From the NCBI GenBank assembly GCA_026874595.1, contig CM049317.1, positions 12,876,882-12,940,881 on the forward strand: a stretch of 64,000 bases of DNA. The letters are read 5' to 3'. The DNA comes from Sipunculus nudus (lineage: Eukaryota > Annelida > Sipuncula > Golfingiida > Sipunculidae). Shown piece after piece: positions 23,377 through 35,654 of the stretch. How positions within the stretch are numbered: the stretch's first letter is position 1; each line of letters begins with the position of its first letter. The position numbers and the translations under genes are program-made. The notes beneath the pieces are model-generated. The model ran no database searches and had not been told where the DNA came from. It was given only the letters and a program-made list of their open reading frames with translations.

Positions 23377-23614
23377 CTGAAAATGCCACTGTGCACAACA
23401 ATACTTGGTACCACACACGATGAGCGTATGCATTGTACTGGTCTGTTGCTGGACTTCACCATGGCAGAAACAAATCGACGGTTTACAAATCCTTCTGTAG
23501 ATACGATTCCACTCTCAAGTCTGTTAGAGAGATCTACGTAGAAACTCTCAGACACTAAAGATCTATGCAGAGGAACATCGTCACTCAGCTGATCACACAA
23601 TACCGGACCATCCT
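23377..23614 (-). CDS. Possible gene A exon, orphan WSC-like N-terminal half
   Basis: An open frame that fits the N-half exon pattern: after an AG it starts with two codon bases and ends with two before GTTATT (238 nt, 2 + 78 codons + 2). It would follow 24282-24418 in frame. The peptide has VLCDQLSDD near its start and VQCIRSSCVVPSIVVHSG near its end, which resembles the C ... C-x3/4-C layout of the WSC N-half. However, the cysteine pair spacing is one residue longer, the acceptor tract is poor and the donor is weak. No matching C-half exon was found before 7302. It may be a relic, an unrelated exon or chance. Confidence 0.25.
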
Positions 23615-24281
23615 CTGGACCGATTACAAACGGTCAGACTTAACCCTCTAGCGCGTTGACCTAGCGGTTTGTGTAGTTTTCTCAAGCGTCCACACTTTTA
23701 TACGCCTGCTTACGTCACTCATCCTGACCACCCTTTGGCCTATCATCTCACACTTTTATGCGGACTGTCATTAATTGCATAAATACTAAACTGGACACGC
23801 TGAGCAAAAATCAAGTATAAGGTCAACAATGTTACTACAGGAACCGTCTAGTCTAAAGCTGGCATGAACCGTTTCCCACCGAATTTTAACTGTGCTAAAA
23901 CAACATGAAATAAGACACCTGGGTTCTCTAAACTAAGTTCTCACGCAAACAACGATATATGATACTCCGTATTAACGTTCAACAAGTTATAGAAACAATC
24001 AGCTGGTTATACTTCTAACTTGCATGGTGATAGTGAACAAGCACGCAAACACACACACATGAAGGGGATGATCGCATGCCTCCTGGCGGAAGCAATAAGT
24101 ATAATATCGGAAAGCAGTACCGTACTTTGCGAGTGGGTCGGTTTCCTCCCTATACTTCTGTATTCAAGAGTTACGTGTAGATTCTACCAGCGCTCCAGGC
24201 ACACCGTTGATTTGGATCAGTGTATTAACCCCCCCCCCCCCTTCCCCAACCCCGATACTATACCCAAATGCCCCTGCTTAC
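23615..24281. other. Gene A intron
   Basis: Contains a C-run at 24229-24242 just downstream of the WSC3 donor. No other feature is recognised. Confidence 0.4.
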
Positions 24282-24418
24282 CTATTCGGTATTCCTTGAC
24301 GGGGATCTTCAAGGCAGTTTTATTACCGGAACAAGTGTCATTCGACTCCCCACATTTAGCAGTACAAGCGGCGTCAAGTACCTTTTCTGACAAACCGTCA
24401 TCGCAGTAACATTGCGTT
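24282..24418 (-). CDS. Gene A WSC3 domain, C-terminal half exon
   Basis: Second half of WSC3. The acceptor is TGTATTACAG, the donor ATAG|GTAAGC, and length 137 nt (1 + 45 codons + 1). The peptide opens with the Cys-x-Cys motif TQCYCDDG, then ACTAKCGESNDTCSGNKTAL. The C-x3-C pair is present and the usual CGG is read as TCSG. NKT and NDT are potential N-glycosylation sites. It joins 26144-26312 through an AA|A (Lys) codon. The half-domain is shorter than those at 6403 and 29935. Confidence 0.8.
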
Positions 24419-24471
24419 CTGTAATACACGTGTATTGATGGTCAGTGTTGTAGCATGAACGCTTTTTCATC

Positions 24472-24516
24472 GGGGGGGGGGGGGGGGGCATACCATGTTA
24501 TGCCCCCCCCCCCCCC
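24472..24516. repeat. G17 ... C14 perfect hairpin
   Basis: A run of 17 G, then CATACCATGTTATG, then a run of 14 C. The inner GCATA/TATGC bases also pair, so the whole is a hairpin with a four-base loop. It lies about 50 bp upstream (in gene direction) of the WSC3 C-half acceptor. Confidence 0.9.
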
Positions 24517-24989
24517 GGCGACATGTTGCTCATAAAATGAATGTCATTTAGTCATTACAAATAAAAATTGCAATGTTCTTCAAATATCAATGAACCGTTG
24601 TCGTTAAGATATGAATAAAACACCTCAATGACTTATAATATAGGACAATTCATCCCTTCCCATGATAATAAGATACATTCAGCCAATAAACGCTTGAATT
24701 AACAAAATAATAAAATATGTTGGTTTAATAGATTAAAAGTTTCAAGGCAGGGGTTATACTTCTTTGTGGTTTTTGAAGCCAAAAAATTCCCTTTCATTTA
24801 TTTTTCATATTGCTTTAATATTTCTTATATCTTGAGGTAAAATTCCCAATTTTTCCTCACCGCATGGGTTGGAAGGGGGGGGGGGGGTGTTCCTTGAAAA
24901 CATTTTTCTACCCAGAAATGGCTTCTTGGTCCACCACTGATGATGATATTATTATTATTATCATTATTACACTACATTGAGGTGATGTG

Positions 24990-25880
24990 CTAGGCGTTGT
25001 TAAGTCCGCCATACACGAGGCGACATGTCGCGCGACATGATGCAGAACACGAATGTTCTGCGACATATTGCACAACAAGAACAGTCCATACACACAGCGA
25101 CATTTTCTGCAACATGTCCTGCATAAATATGATAGTAAATACATGCACCGAACATAACTTCCAGGTTTCAATGAAATAACACAATTGTCGCGCAACCCAT
25201 GAAAACGTGGGACTAAAGCCGGCCGTACACGAGGCGACGTGTCGCGCGACAAGTCGTAGAACACGTTTGTTCCGCGACAAGTTGCACCGTGTATTGGGGT
25301 TAGTCGCACGTTTTCATGGGTTGCGCAACATGTCGCAGAAGAAGGAACATGTTTCTTTTTCCTGCGACTTGTCGCGCGACATCAGGCCAAGTGTTGGGAA
25401 AAGCCAACAAATAACAGTTATATATATAACGATTGATCATGTTATCCACTGATAATGTGACCGTCCATGGTTTCACTGTGTCTGATTAGGGTGCTATATA
25501 TGTGTGTGTGTTTTTGCACGGTCAACAGAAAACTATTTTTCTCATATATCTATATTAATAAAGAGAAACAAAACGAAATATGTCCTAGGCAGAATACATT
25601 TTTTGTCACTCGCACTTATATTGATAAATTGTGTTATTTCGTTGAAACCTGGAAGTTATGTTCGGTGCTTGTAGTTTTTATCATAGTTTTGCAGGACATG
25701 TTGCAGAACATGTCGCTGTGTGTATGGACTGTTCTTGTTGTGCAACATGCGTTCTGCGTCATGTCGCGCGACATGTTGCCTCGTGTATGGCCAGCTTAAC
25801 CCCCATACACGGTGCGACTTGTCGCGGAACAAGCGTTTTCTGCGACTTGTCGCGCGACATGTCGCCTCGTGTAAGGCCGG
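24990..25880. mobile_element. Interleaved inverted repeats (foldback/MITE-like), TCGCGCGACA motifs
   Basis: Two inverted repeat pairs in the order A B A' B'. A is about 24996-25187 and A' about 25624-25796. B is about 25213-25300 and B' about 25797-25876. Arms are rich in GACATGTCGCGCGACATG, itself a palindrome. The outer edges of B read AAAGCCGGCC.TACACGAGGC and its complement. A and A' share the CATAACTTCCAGGTTTCA block. Open frames within (24908, 24990, 25467, 25658, 25720) are readings of the repeats. No transposase is seen. Unit edges resemble each other, so this may be two related elements, one inserted in or next to the other. Confidence 0.75.
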
Positions 25881-26143
25881 CTTTAGACATGGTATAACCT
25901 TTGGAAAGGGTGTGTGTGTGGGGAGGGGGGTGTGTTTGGTGTGTGGTAATGTTAAATCATAATATCTAAAACGTATCTCATTCCCGAAATAATTTACTGT
26001 AATAAGAAAATGCTACTTAAAGATTATGAAAATAAGGAAAAGAGAATATATAACGGAAAGGATGAAATTCTCTAAAATAGATTAATGCAGACCCCTTTTG
26101 TTATTTCTTTAGATTATTTTTATGAACAGCTTAAGTCACTGAC

Positions 26144-26312
26144 TTATTCAAGATGTAAAAGTACTGGTAATCCAGCACGTGGCAGAATCGAGCACACCCT
26201 GGTTTGTCCACGTGAGTGCTGTGGTTTTGTGGTGCCATGGAGAAGATGGGGTTACGGTTGTAGAAGTAACAGCCGTGGTCCTTATACCCTACCCTTTTAG
26301 GAAGCGGGACCC
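26144..26312 (-). CDS. Gene A WSC3 domain, N-terminal half exon
   Basis: First half of WSC3. Acceptor TCATTTCAG. The donor is probably AA|GTCAGT, which keeps phase 2; a nearby GTGACT would break frame. Length is 169 nt (2 + 55 codons + 2). The peptide has DHGCYFYNRNP at the domain start and PGCARFCHVLDYQYFYIL, with CARFC being the C-x3-C pair. A potential N-glycosylation site (NHS) lies between. It follows the phase 1 end of 29935-30092. Confidence 0.78.
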
Positions 26313-29300
26313 CTGAAATGAATAAAGGCTATGAGAATATACATACGCAAATAAATATTCATCGTTTTATTTAGAGGAAAATAAGTCTTTAGAAATGTCA
26401 CGTCTATTTATTTTACAAGATCATAATGCCCAAATGGCCCCTTTATCTATCTCGGCTGATGTGATGACTTTGGTAGATGCAATGACGCGCATGCCCAAGA
26501 ACGGACCTCTAGTCAAGCAACCATATTACGGTAAACAGGCACACGTTAACTGTGTTTATCCACACACAGAGCCTTAAAAGCCGTTTAAAACAGGTGAATT
26601 GGAGATAGCGAATCCCTGTGCCGGGATGGGTTTGCTGGTAAATTGTTGCATTTATGCAAAATGATCTAATACCGTAAGATAATGTACATATTATTGTAAA
26701 TGGGTTTCTATTTAAAAAATTGAAGCGTAAAGCACTCACGTCTCACCGCATATCTATCGAAAGATGACTTGTCAAGGTTTTTATCGCTGATGTGACATGG
26801 GTAATGAGAGCGAGGTCTTGTAACAATACCTGACACGCAAACAAAAATGTATGATTTGGTAAAACAAAAAAAAATGCTTGTTAGTGTACGAGCAATAGTA
26901 AATTATGAATCACGTGGAAACACATTTAACATGATGAAATCCTTATTAATTTAATTTTATTACCATTCTTATTTAAATATATTTAAGTACCAAAATCAAT
27001 GTATCAAACACAATAGCTCTAATTCACAATAAAGTAATAGCATAAACAATATAAAATACATTATGATAATTAAAAAAGATTTACAATAAGATAAAAACTG
27101 TATAACAACGACTAAAATTGCAGCAGATAAAATAAACGAGAATCCAAACAAAAGCCAATTTCAAACACATCAGGACAAACTAACATTCACTGTTCTTTCA
27201 TTCACGTGATATCTACTGATGAACATTACGAACCGTATATTGCACTCTGATCATTTATCCGTCTTATTCGGATATTCTGCAGTTTGGAGCTGAACCCACT
27301 GTGTGTATCAAGTTACACTTATATCTTTAAATATCAAAGTTGTCCTAGTATGTATCAATTTTGGAGCATTTTTATCATACTGCGAGCTAGAAATAATGCA
27401 GATATAGATTCAGTAACCTCCGTTACCCATGATAAGTTAGTACGTCATAAATAAACCCGATATCCCTTCAGCAGTATATCTTAGGTTGCTAAGATATCAT
27501 CATATTATAATACAACCATAGCGTGTAGTAGCTATATTTAAAATTTGTATATGTATCGTGCAAAATTATTTTATTTATATTTGATCTCAATATTTTGTGT
27601 TTTTGACAAAATACTGACCAAAACATATAAATATATTTATATGTCGCCTATGCTCAATGCATCTAGCTATCTAATAAATAAATCTTAAGTATGTACTATC
27701 TAACTCTTGAACAACTAAGGTGGCATTTAAAAGCATAAACAGTTTTTTTAGACTTTGTTGTGACAATATTAAGCGATTAAAAACTCTTATTCATGGATAC
27801 CGGAGTACATTTCGATAACATAAATGACATATATATGTGGTACTGAAATGAATACATTTTCTTTTTGAACATTTATTTGTGTATTTGTGTTTGTATCTGA
27901 TACCTCGCATTTGTATATGGCAACCTGTATTTGACCCCCAGGCCAAATTACTATACCCAATACTAGTCTAGTTTACTGGGTTAAATCTACTTGCCTGTAA
28001 TTAGATATATAATATAAAAAGTAGAAGAAATACTCACTCTTTCTGTAAGATATTTCGGCAGAAATAAAATCATTGGATAGAATCATGATAAAACAGCTGC
28101 GTTCTTCTTCCTTGTTACCATCAGAGCTTGCAAAATAAGGGGGAAAATACATCAGTTGAACAAGCTGAATTTTCAATTTCGCGACATATGTGTTATAAAC
28201 CATAGACAAATAAGTAAACTACCAAGCTTTTGCTATATGCTGTGTATTCTTGATATATGTCTTGCAACGGCATCCGTTGGTTATGATGACAAATCTTAGA
28301 TTAAACATCAGTCTTTCTCCAGCCAAAGACTACAAGCATTATATTAAATCTGTACTCCAACTCTTGGATCAATTAGTGTCAAAATCAGTTGACTGACGGC
28401 AGTACATGTCCATGTCCCTCCGATAATTTTTAATGAAACAGTTTTCCCATTATTCTGATTACGAGCAAATAGTCAACCCAACAATCAGACGAACAAGGAT
28501 GTGTGAAAACATATCTCCTAGGCTGATTTATTGCACATTTGAACATGTTCTGTACATCACTGTACATTTGTGTTTTAGGGTAATTTTGGGGAGAAACCTG
28601 ATATGGACTTACTGTTCTTTGAAATCCTGAACAAGAAGCACATACTTGCCGGGACTGATGATGTTACGTGACGTCATGTAGAAAACGTCACCTGGCTCTG
28701 TACAACGGCACAACATGCAGGGATATTAATGTTTACGTGAGTGCTGCTGTAATTGTGTATTCTCTGTTCAGATAAATCCAGTCAGAAAGTTACCTACCTA
28801 CGGCTTCTCTTACATATTTTAAGCTCTGATGGACGTATTCCCCACAAGCACCACCATTTCAACACTGAATACACCTCCTTGTATACAGATAATTTATATT
28901 TTTAATTATATTTTCTGCTTTCAACGGAATACCCTGTTAGCTTGGCGCTTGACCCCCTTGGTCCCACTGACTCTAGGTTAGGAATGCGACTTACACCTGT
29001 ATACATGTATCGCTGTAAAGGTAACATATAGGAATGATTGATTGACTGATATGCTTTATTCCTCTAATAAACTGAAGAGTCACAGATGAAAGAGGGTCCG
29101 AATCACCAACCGGAAAAGTAACTGAACTGGTCCATCGTCCAAAATGAGTTTGGCTGTTGTTGCCGGGATACTTGCCTGTTATAAAATTGCTCATTTAACC
29201 AGAATAATTGCTTGCAGTGCACAATGAGAATGTAAACCTTCCAGATAAAAGAAAATTTTTATGCGATATTATTTATATTTAATGGAAACGAATCTGTATG

Positions 29301-29934
29301 TTCTAGATTTTATATAATACATCAAAGGTATAAGGATGTGTAAAAGGATACAATACGTGAAACATCTGGTATTGTCCGCATGAAGATGTCTTTCTTATAG
29401 ATAATAAGCTGGCGACGAGGGAAGGTGTGTGTGTACCAAAAACCACGAAAGGCTCTAGGAATGGTCTTCTTCATAGCCTCTGAAATTATTATTACATGTA
29501 TACTTTATACTGTAAATAACGTTTATCAAAATTATTGAATCGTAACAGCATCACTCGTAGTAATAGTAGTAGTAGTGGTAATAATAATGGTAGTATAATA
29601 GTATTAGTAGCAGTAGTTACCTGTAATCCCATACTGCTGTGCAATTCGCATAATCTCTCAGAATATTTAATGTATAGGTATCAGATTCTTAACAATTATG
29701 AGAACATATTTGATCAATTAATGACGAACAGCAACAACCCATTTGAAAAAAAGTAAATAAAGGTTGCGCCACAGATCAGGTTATGATCTTTTTTTCAACA
29801 CTGCAAATTGAACATTCAAGCAAATAGCCGACGCCCATGCAACTGGTAACAGTTGATCTCGCGGTGAACTGCTGCATTGCACTTAAAAAAGAACATTTTA
29901 AGACACGACAAAAATGGTGTGATTTAGCACTTAC
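26313..29934. other. Gene A intron (WSC2-WSC3)
   Basis: AT-rich. A (TAG)n/(TAATAA)n-like simple stretch lies near 29556-29612. A possible small exon-like frame at about 28030-28130 was considered and rejected. No other supported feature. Confidence 0.4.
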
Positions 29935-30092
29935 CCGGTGGGTAGCGGGTAACGATATACACACTGTGGTAGAAAGGTATCACAGCGCTCCCACACCGCC
30001 ATGATTTGCTCTTGATTCTCTCACTTGAACATGTTATACACCCCTCACCAGGTCCAAGCCTCCCGAAGTGGTTAGCACAGGTACATGTCTTC
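29935..30092 (-). CDS. Gene A WSC2 domain, C-terminal half exon
   Basis: Second half of WSC2. Acceptor TTATGTATAG, donor CCGG|GTAAGT, length 158 nt (1 + 52 codons + 1). The peptide opens RKTCTCANHFG with Cys-x-Cys, then GCITCSSE and RCGSAVIPFYHSVYIV. It keeps the C-x2-C pair, a C-G and the Tyr of the WSC pattern. A Pro/Gly tail (RYPPG) follows. It joins 31322-31499 through AG|G (Arg). Confidence 0.82.
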
Positions 30093-31015
30093 CTATACAT
30101 AAGCAAATATAACATACAAAAGACATATTGGTATATCTATCGCTCAATGCAAGAGGACTAGTACGAACATCGATTGATCTGAAAAAAAAAAACAATGCGA
30201 TCATCAACTGCTTTGACTAGAAAACGCCTCTAAGACTTTCAGTGCAGAAGAAATCAAATCTAAAATATTTATAAATGGCACATCAAATCCAGCCATTATT
30301 ATTATTATTGTTATTTTTATTATTATTATTATTATATTATAACTATTATTATTATTATTATAAAGCAAGCTTGATTGCTGTGTTAGTTGGAGGAAATAAG
30401 CCTTAACCATTACATCGATTGGGCCAGTCTACCATACAAGGGTGCAAATGGAAAATTTAAAAATGTGTCGCACTGCATTCCTTGGTCTAGCCCTACCTAG
30501 GCTTTAGTATTTAAGTCTCCAAATAAGATGTGTAAATTAAAAGTGTACCGATATTCATATGAACTGATAGACGGAACTCCGTGCACAAATAGAGTTGTCA
30601 CTCAAATGATAAAATTGGTTGATCATAGAGCCGTAATTTAGTTATATATTTTGCTGCGAAGTAGCAATACTTGTTCTAAGAAGAACAAGTTTTCTGGATC
30701 TTATAGTGGATGGAATTAAGTTGTTGCATCGAATGGGCCAGTCAATCACTGGTCCCAAAATAGAAGATCACTAAACGATACAGACCCGTTTGAAGGGTGC
30801 CTTGTACTCTTTTTATATGGATAAAAAATAAATGAGACCTATAAAATGAAAAAGTGTGATTTGCATTTTACTATGTCTTTTTGCACCTCCAATATATTAA
30901 TTTAATCTTAGGTGTTGCATTTTTAGGAATATGAAGCACCAGAATATCGATAACAAAACAAATAATCAGGCTTTATAATTGTTCCTTATTCTGAATCAAC
31001 AGTACAGTAAAACCT
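30093..31015. other. Intron inside WSC2, 5' part
   Basis: AT-rich, with (ATT)n-like runs at about 30296-30360. No other feature is recognised. Confidence 0.4.
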
Positions 31016-31182
31016 CGCCTAACGACCAGCTCACTTTAGCAACTACCTCAAAATTACGACCATTTGTTCACGGTAGCGATTCTATTTTGCTTTATCTATA
31101 GGACCTCACAAATCGACCATTTTGAAAATGTGACTGCTTTATGGAGTTCCCGTTGGTTGTCGTAATATATAGCGGTTTTACT
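31016..31182. mobile_element. MITE with pogo/Tigger-like ends
   Basis: Starts CAGTAAAACCTCGCCTAACG and ends with the inverse (TATAGCGGTTTTACTG). The terminal CAGTAAAAC matches the ends typical of pogo/Tigger (mariner superfamily) elements. Length is about 167 bp with no coding capacity. It lies in the phase 2 intron of WSC2. Confidence 0.7.
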
Positions 31183-31321
31183 GTTTATAGAAGAATATCC
31201 GCCTTGGTGATCACGGCTGGGAAAGAAATTCTTTGGAAATTGTGCAAGTCAAAATAATTATTATAGCTACGTATGTTAGATGTAACAGGCTATGTAGGAG
31301 TGGGTATATATATTGTCATAC

Positions 31322-31499
31322 CTTGAAGACACTGCGGCGTACAAAGTGCCCATGTTGGAGCAAAAGTCAAGACAGGATTCCAATGGAAGTATTCTTATGG
31401 CTTTCCATACTGGAATGCGCGTGACGTCGTATACGTCCGCCCAACAGCCTAAATACTGTACATCTGCCGCTTGTTGATGGTGCTGCGACGTGGTCCTAA
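31322..31499 (-). CDS. Gene A WSC2 domain, N-terminal half exon
   Basis: First half of WSC2, the clearest of all. Acceptor CTCTCCAG, donor TCAAG|GTATGA, length 178 nt (2 + 58 codons + 2). The peptide has a Gln/His-rich lead, then QYLGCWADVYDVTRIPV, which is the classical Y-L-G-C-[WY]-x-D ... R opening of WSC domains. It ends LESCLDFCSNMGTLYAAVS, the C-x3-C and Tyr-containing segment. The intron phase and position match those of the other WSC N-half exons. Confidence 0.88.
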
Positions 31500-32334
31500 C
31501 TGGAGAGTTATAAATTAGACATTTATTTAAATATGAACGCGACAGTCACCATATCTAAAACTATTAATGTATAAAATCTGATAAAAGATAAATTTCTAAA
31601 ATAAAATTACATGTTAGTACCCTTCAAGAGTCGAAATGAAATGGATGTTTTCTGGTCATAAGAATAACATAATTATCAAATTTATTTTCTCTACATAGCC
31701 CTTGTTTCAACGGAGGGGGTAGTCGGACATGTTGGGTGTTAAGGGGTAGAACCCACCCTACATTTTAAGGTAATAAATTAAACACAGATTATCCGAAAAG
31801 GTCGGACACGGCAGGTTTGTTCGGAAAAAATGATTTCACACGATTCACCATAAATTGATGAAGCTAGTTCATGATATACGTTAACATAAGCACTTTCTTA
31901 GGTTTTCCATCAATGTTTTCAATTTCTCATGTAGACCATATTGAAATCGTTGCTCATTGGCCTTCTAATGTTAGAATTCAAGTAATTGTTGAATATTTGT
32001 CATTGGTCATTGTTTTCTAACTTTTCATTTTTGAATAAACGATTTTCTGATAAATGGTATGCGGATCAACGACGCTCTACTGTTAAAAAGTGATTTTAAA
32101 TAAAGTAATAATAAAGTAAAAAATTTATTAAAAAATATTTTTTGTATAATGAAAAGACATATTTCATAATATGTGGTGGGACTGAATAAAATTATAATAT
32201 TAAGGGAGGGAGGGATTTTGTTCGGAGATTTTCAGGTGGTCTAATGTTGGGAGAGGACGTCTTCTGTCGAATTGTCCCGATTTCAATCATCAGACAAACA
32301 TGGCCTATGAATCTCGAATAGAGCAGCAGTTTTG
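31500..32334. other. Gene A intron (WSC1-WSC2), 3' part
   Basis: AT-rich sequence without a recognised feature. Confidence 0.4.
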
Positions 32335-32600
32335 ATGGATGAAACGAGGCCTCGTGGTCAGAACGTTAGCCTTCAAGGCTGAAGGTACGAGGTTCGACAA
32401 CGGCCAGCGTAGCCAGGACTTGTCGTAGGGAAGTGCCGGTGGGGTTAGGGTGGCTGCAGGCAAATGGTCTGAAACGAGACCATAACTAATACGAGGCACT
32501 CTCCATGGCACGGTTTATTGCGTTTGGTAGTCTTTGAAGGTTGAGAAAACCGGACGACCCGGAGAAAACCACCGACCTTGAACGGGCACTTACAACCCAC
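32335..32600 (+). repeat. tRNA-derived SINE-like repeat
   Basis: The head resembles a tRNA: a CTCGTGGTCAGAACG box A-like segment, and about 35 bp later ACGAGGTTCGAC, which resembles a B box (GGTTCGA). It is followed by a body ending in a GGAGAAAACCACCGACCTT block and a T/A-rich tail. The tRNA part does not fold into a complete cloverleaf by eye, so this is a SINE rather than a tRNA gene. Confidence 0.6.
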
Positions 32601-32754
32601 TCTCATAATCAAAATATAACTAATAAATTTATTTATTTATTTCATACATACTACCATTTTTTTTTTTACTGCCTTTTTTCACTCAGCACTGTCTTATATA
32701 TGACATATAGGAAAAATTCCTATTTTTGGTTATTAGTATGGAATAAATCTGGTT

Positions 32755-32758
<4 letters not shown>

Positions 32759-32819
<61 letters not shown>
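32759..32819. repeat. (TA)n microsatellite
   Basis: About 29 TA units. Confidence 0.95.
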
Positions 32820-32821
<2 letters not shown>

Positions 32822-34060
32822 AAGATTGAAGAAAATCCAAGATTGGAAATTTAAGATTCTGTATCTAAAAAAATCTTTTAGCTATTCATACTAAAAACAA
32901 CCGTTGCCAGAGCTTAATCAAATGGAGGATGGGTGAAAATGAGTTAATTATACCATTAAACGTATTAATCAATAGTCTGGGATGCATGATTCCTTACTTC
33001 CAGTTTCTTTAATATGTCATGACTTATTCAGAATAAATGTCAATTTAAAAGTAATGTAAACGTGACTTATTATTTAATGCTTTGGAAATTATTTTCATAT
33101 TTGTTATTTCATTATTTTTTTTTGGGGGGGGGGGAATAAAATCAAGAATGCTAAATAATATTATACAATTTCCATAATATAGTTACCTTCGTCTGCAGTC
33201 AGTAAATACAGGCAATTATTGGACATGGCCCTACCCTTAAAATAAACGCTCTTTTATACAAATTCATGTTAACTTGGCAATAAGCCAAGTCCCGAATATA
33301 GGAAAATGGAGGCTGTAGGGCTTAGACTCTGATGCCCAATATGGCGATATACCGAGAATATACGGAGAAATTGAACCCGCACTTGCTCCGTAATCAAATA
33401 AAAAAAAATCAACTACGCTCCCGAGGCAGCGGAAATCTTGCGTTTCTAAAGAAGCAACTGATTTTCACACTGCCAGCTTTGACCGTTTATAATATATTTA
33501 GACACCGGATGGCGGTTCGTTGTCCGCTGAAAGAAACGTGCGTAAGATGTGACAAGCAGCCAACCAGATGCCAATAAACAAACACTCGACAGGCATCCTG
33601 GCTCCGCCCATAGCCTCGGTTTAAGCGCCGCTTTATATCAGTTCACGGTCGAATTTTAATTGCTCCATCGACCGATTTGATTATGACATTATGACTGTGT
33701 GAGGGTAGACATGTACCTGTTGTCTGCAGAACTGAAACCAGCCAGCGGGATGTGCACGCAGCCTTTGTTGTTATGTTTCGTTTGAATCACAGCTCACCGG
33801 CCGGGCATCCTATGTGCCCAAAGCCCTAAGCAAATCACGTCTGGGGCAATTCTCTCTGAGCCTGTGGCCTGTTCAGACGGTTACCAGGGCGATGAGCTGT
33901 CACTCAAAACGAAATGAACATGATTTGCTATGTGTATTCCTCGCTTGGACAAAAATACAGTGCTCCCCTCTGGTTTTGCAATTAGGATACGAGGTCATAA
34001 CAAACAGCGCTTAGGATATAGGCCTATAGTTAAAGCGCTGTGTAAAGAGCGTAAAAATCA
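32820..34060. other. Gene A intron segment
   Basis: A T/G-run lies at 33113-33133. The interval 33300-34000 is less AT-rich than its neighbours, with short frames at 33332 and 33814 that show no motif or splice support. Confidence 0.35.
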
Positions 34061-35412
34061 GCAGGCCCCGCAGTTACTTTGATTCTTCTAACCCGCATCT
34101 GCACCCGCAAAAATTTTCTTTAAGCCCTCATCCATCTCGCCCCTCATGTCTTAAGTTTCAAGCCCGCAGTTGAGCCCGCAAAATAATAAAACAAATGTTA
34201 TTATCCAAAGGTTTACAATTCAAGAATATCTTTAAAGCACATTTATCAGCCATGCTTAATTATTTATTTTATATTTCAAATGTAAGTGGTTGACACCTTT
34301 TAAACAAGACTAGCTGTGTGTAGGTTCTTGCACACAAGCTCTGGGGTGCTTTCATATATGAAATGTTTGATGATTGGAATGAAAAATTAATTTTAATACA
34401 TGTTTTGCAATGATTTAATCAAAATTCATAAAATATTCAAAACGACATATTCAATGTATTTATCATATACATAGTTATTTAACATACCTTAAACATTTCA
34501 TACCTTTCAAACTTTACAGTGGAAATAAACAGTCCTTTAGATTTACTGTTTTTGTTTTTACTTAATTCTATTTTAAAAAAGAGTTCTGTACAAATATGTA
34601 CTCAAAGTTACCCTTGGGAATAATATTGGCTGTCCACAAATCATCAAACTACTGAGATGGGTTTGCTGGTTAAAATTTTTTCGGTCATAATCCGTTAATT
34701 AGCAATACTGTGGACAGACAGGGATTTGACCAGCCAGTGGCCAATGTCAGTTACACTTGACAGCACATGGAGTTACAATTAGATAGGGAGTCCACCTTAC
34801 AGGCTTTGTGCCGTTTTAGGTCAATTGAGTCACCCAAAGAGCCAGCTGTAGCCACGCAGTGTCTCTTACAAGATCAAAGGTAATCACCCCCTTGCTTCAC
34901 TCCTAGCCATATTATGTAATATAGGAGACCTGACACAAGTACAGGGTTACTGTCCATATACAACATCAGGCCAGGTTTCCTTGTAAAACAAAGTTATGAT
35001 CAGCTCCTTCTACAAGAACAATTTTCTAAAATTTAGATTTCAAATTAATGATGTATCATCTATTATGTATAACTAATTCATTTTATCTCAAGAAAACATA
35101 CATTTGTATAGTGTTGTTACAACTGTTAGTCCGTGAAAGGGGTTAAAAGATATAAATTAAATTTGTTCCCATTTATCTTTTCATGTTATTATTTTTTCAC
35201 CACCTGAGAATATTTATACGAAAATATCAGTGTCTTGAAATGATCTTTCATTTTGAATTTATATTTTTTATATTCAAGTTTTACTGAACTACCAGATCAT
35301 CAACCCGCCCCGCACAGACTTTATTTCGGCCCGCTCCGCCCCTCACATTCTCAGATTTAACCCGGGCGTCCCGCACAGAATACAAAACCCGCCCTGCGCA
35401 GGGCCCTAATGC
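34061..35412. mobile_element. Possible decayed hAT-like element (GC-rich ends, AT-rich core)
   Basis: The left edge has GCAGGCCCCGCAGTTAC and repeated CCCGCA blocks. The right edge, in inverse orientation, has GCGCAGGGCCCTAAT and repeated CCCGCC/CCGCAC blocks. The core of about 1.2 kb is AT-rich and has no open frame of note. The two edges are only loosely inverted, so this is a tentative call. Confidence 0.3.
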
Positions 35413-35493
35413 CCACTAACCCTAACAAGCAAAGTTACACTCTTGCGAGTCCTATTCTGCGCAGTGTGCTGTATTCAACCTCCGACTACTTAC

Positions 35494-35654
35494 TTCGGTA
35501 AGAGAGGATATAATTTGTTCCGCCGCAGCTGGATGGGTAGTCGGGGATATTCGGGCCTTGGCATGTAACATTACACACCCACTGTCGTGATGAGGGCAAC
35601 GATGCTCCAGGCCCGAAAGTCTCTAGCTCATCATGGAAACAGATACATATCACC
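35494..35654 (-). CDS. Gene A WSC1 domain, C-terminal half exon
   Basis: Second half of WSC1. Acceptor CATTTTTTCAG, donor CGAA|GTAAGT, length 161 nt (1 + 53 codons + 1). The peptide opens VICICFHDE (Cys-x-Cys), then WVCNVTCQGPN and SSCGGTNYILSY. C-x3-C-x-G followed by C-G-G-x-x-Y is the canonical ending of the WSC domain. NVT is a potential N-glycosylation site. It joins 41578-41746 through GG|G (Gly). Confidence 0.85.

Noticed and set aside
24990-25900. CRISPR-like array
   Set aside because: Repeats are inverted and palindromic rather than spaced direct repeats, and the DNA is eukaryotic.
27973-28209. Minus-strand frame with an exon-like end (AAAGA|GTGAGT)
   Set aside because: No acceptor gives a phase that fits between WSC2 and WSC3, and it has only one cysteine.
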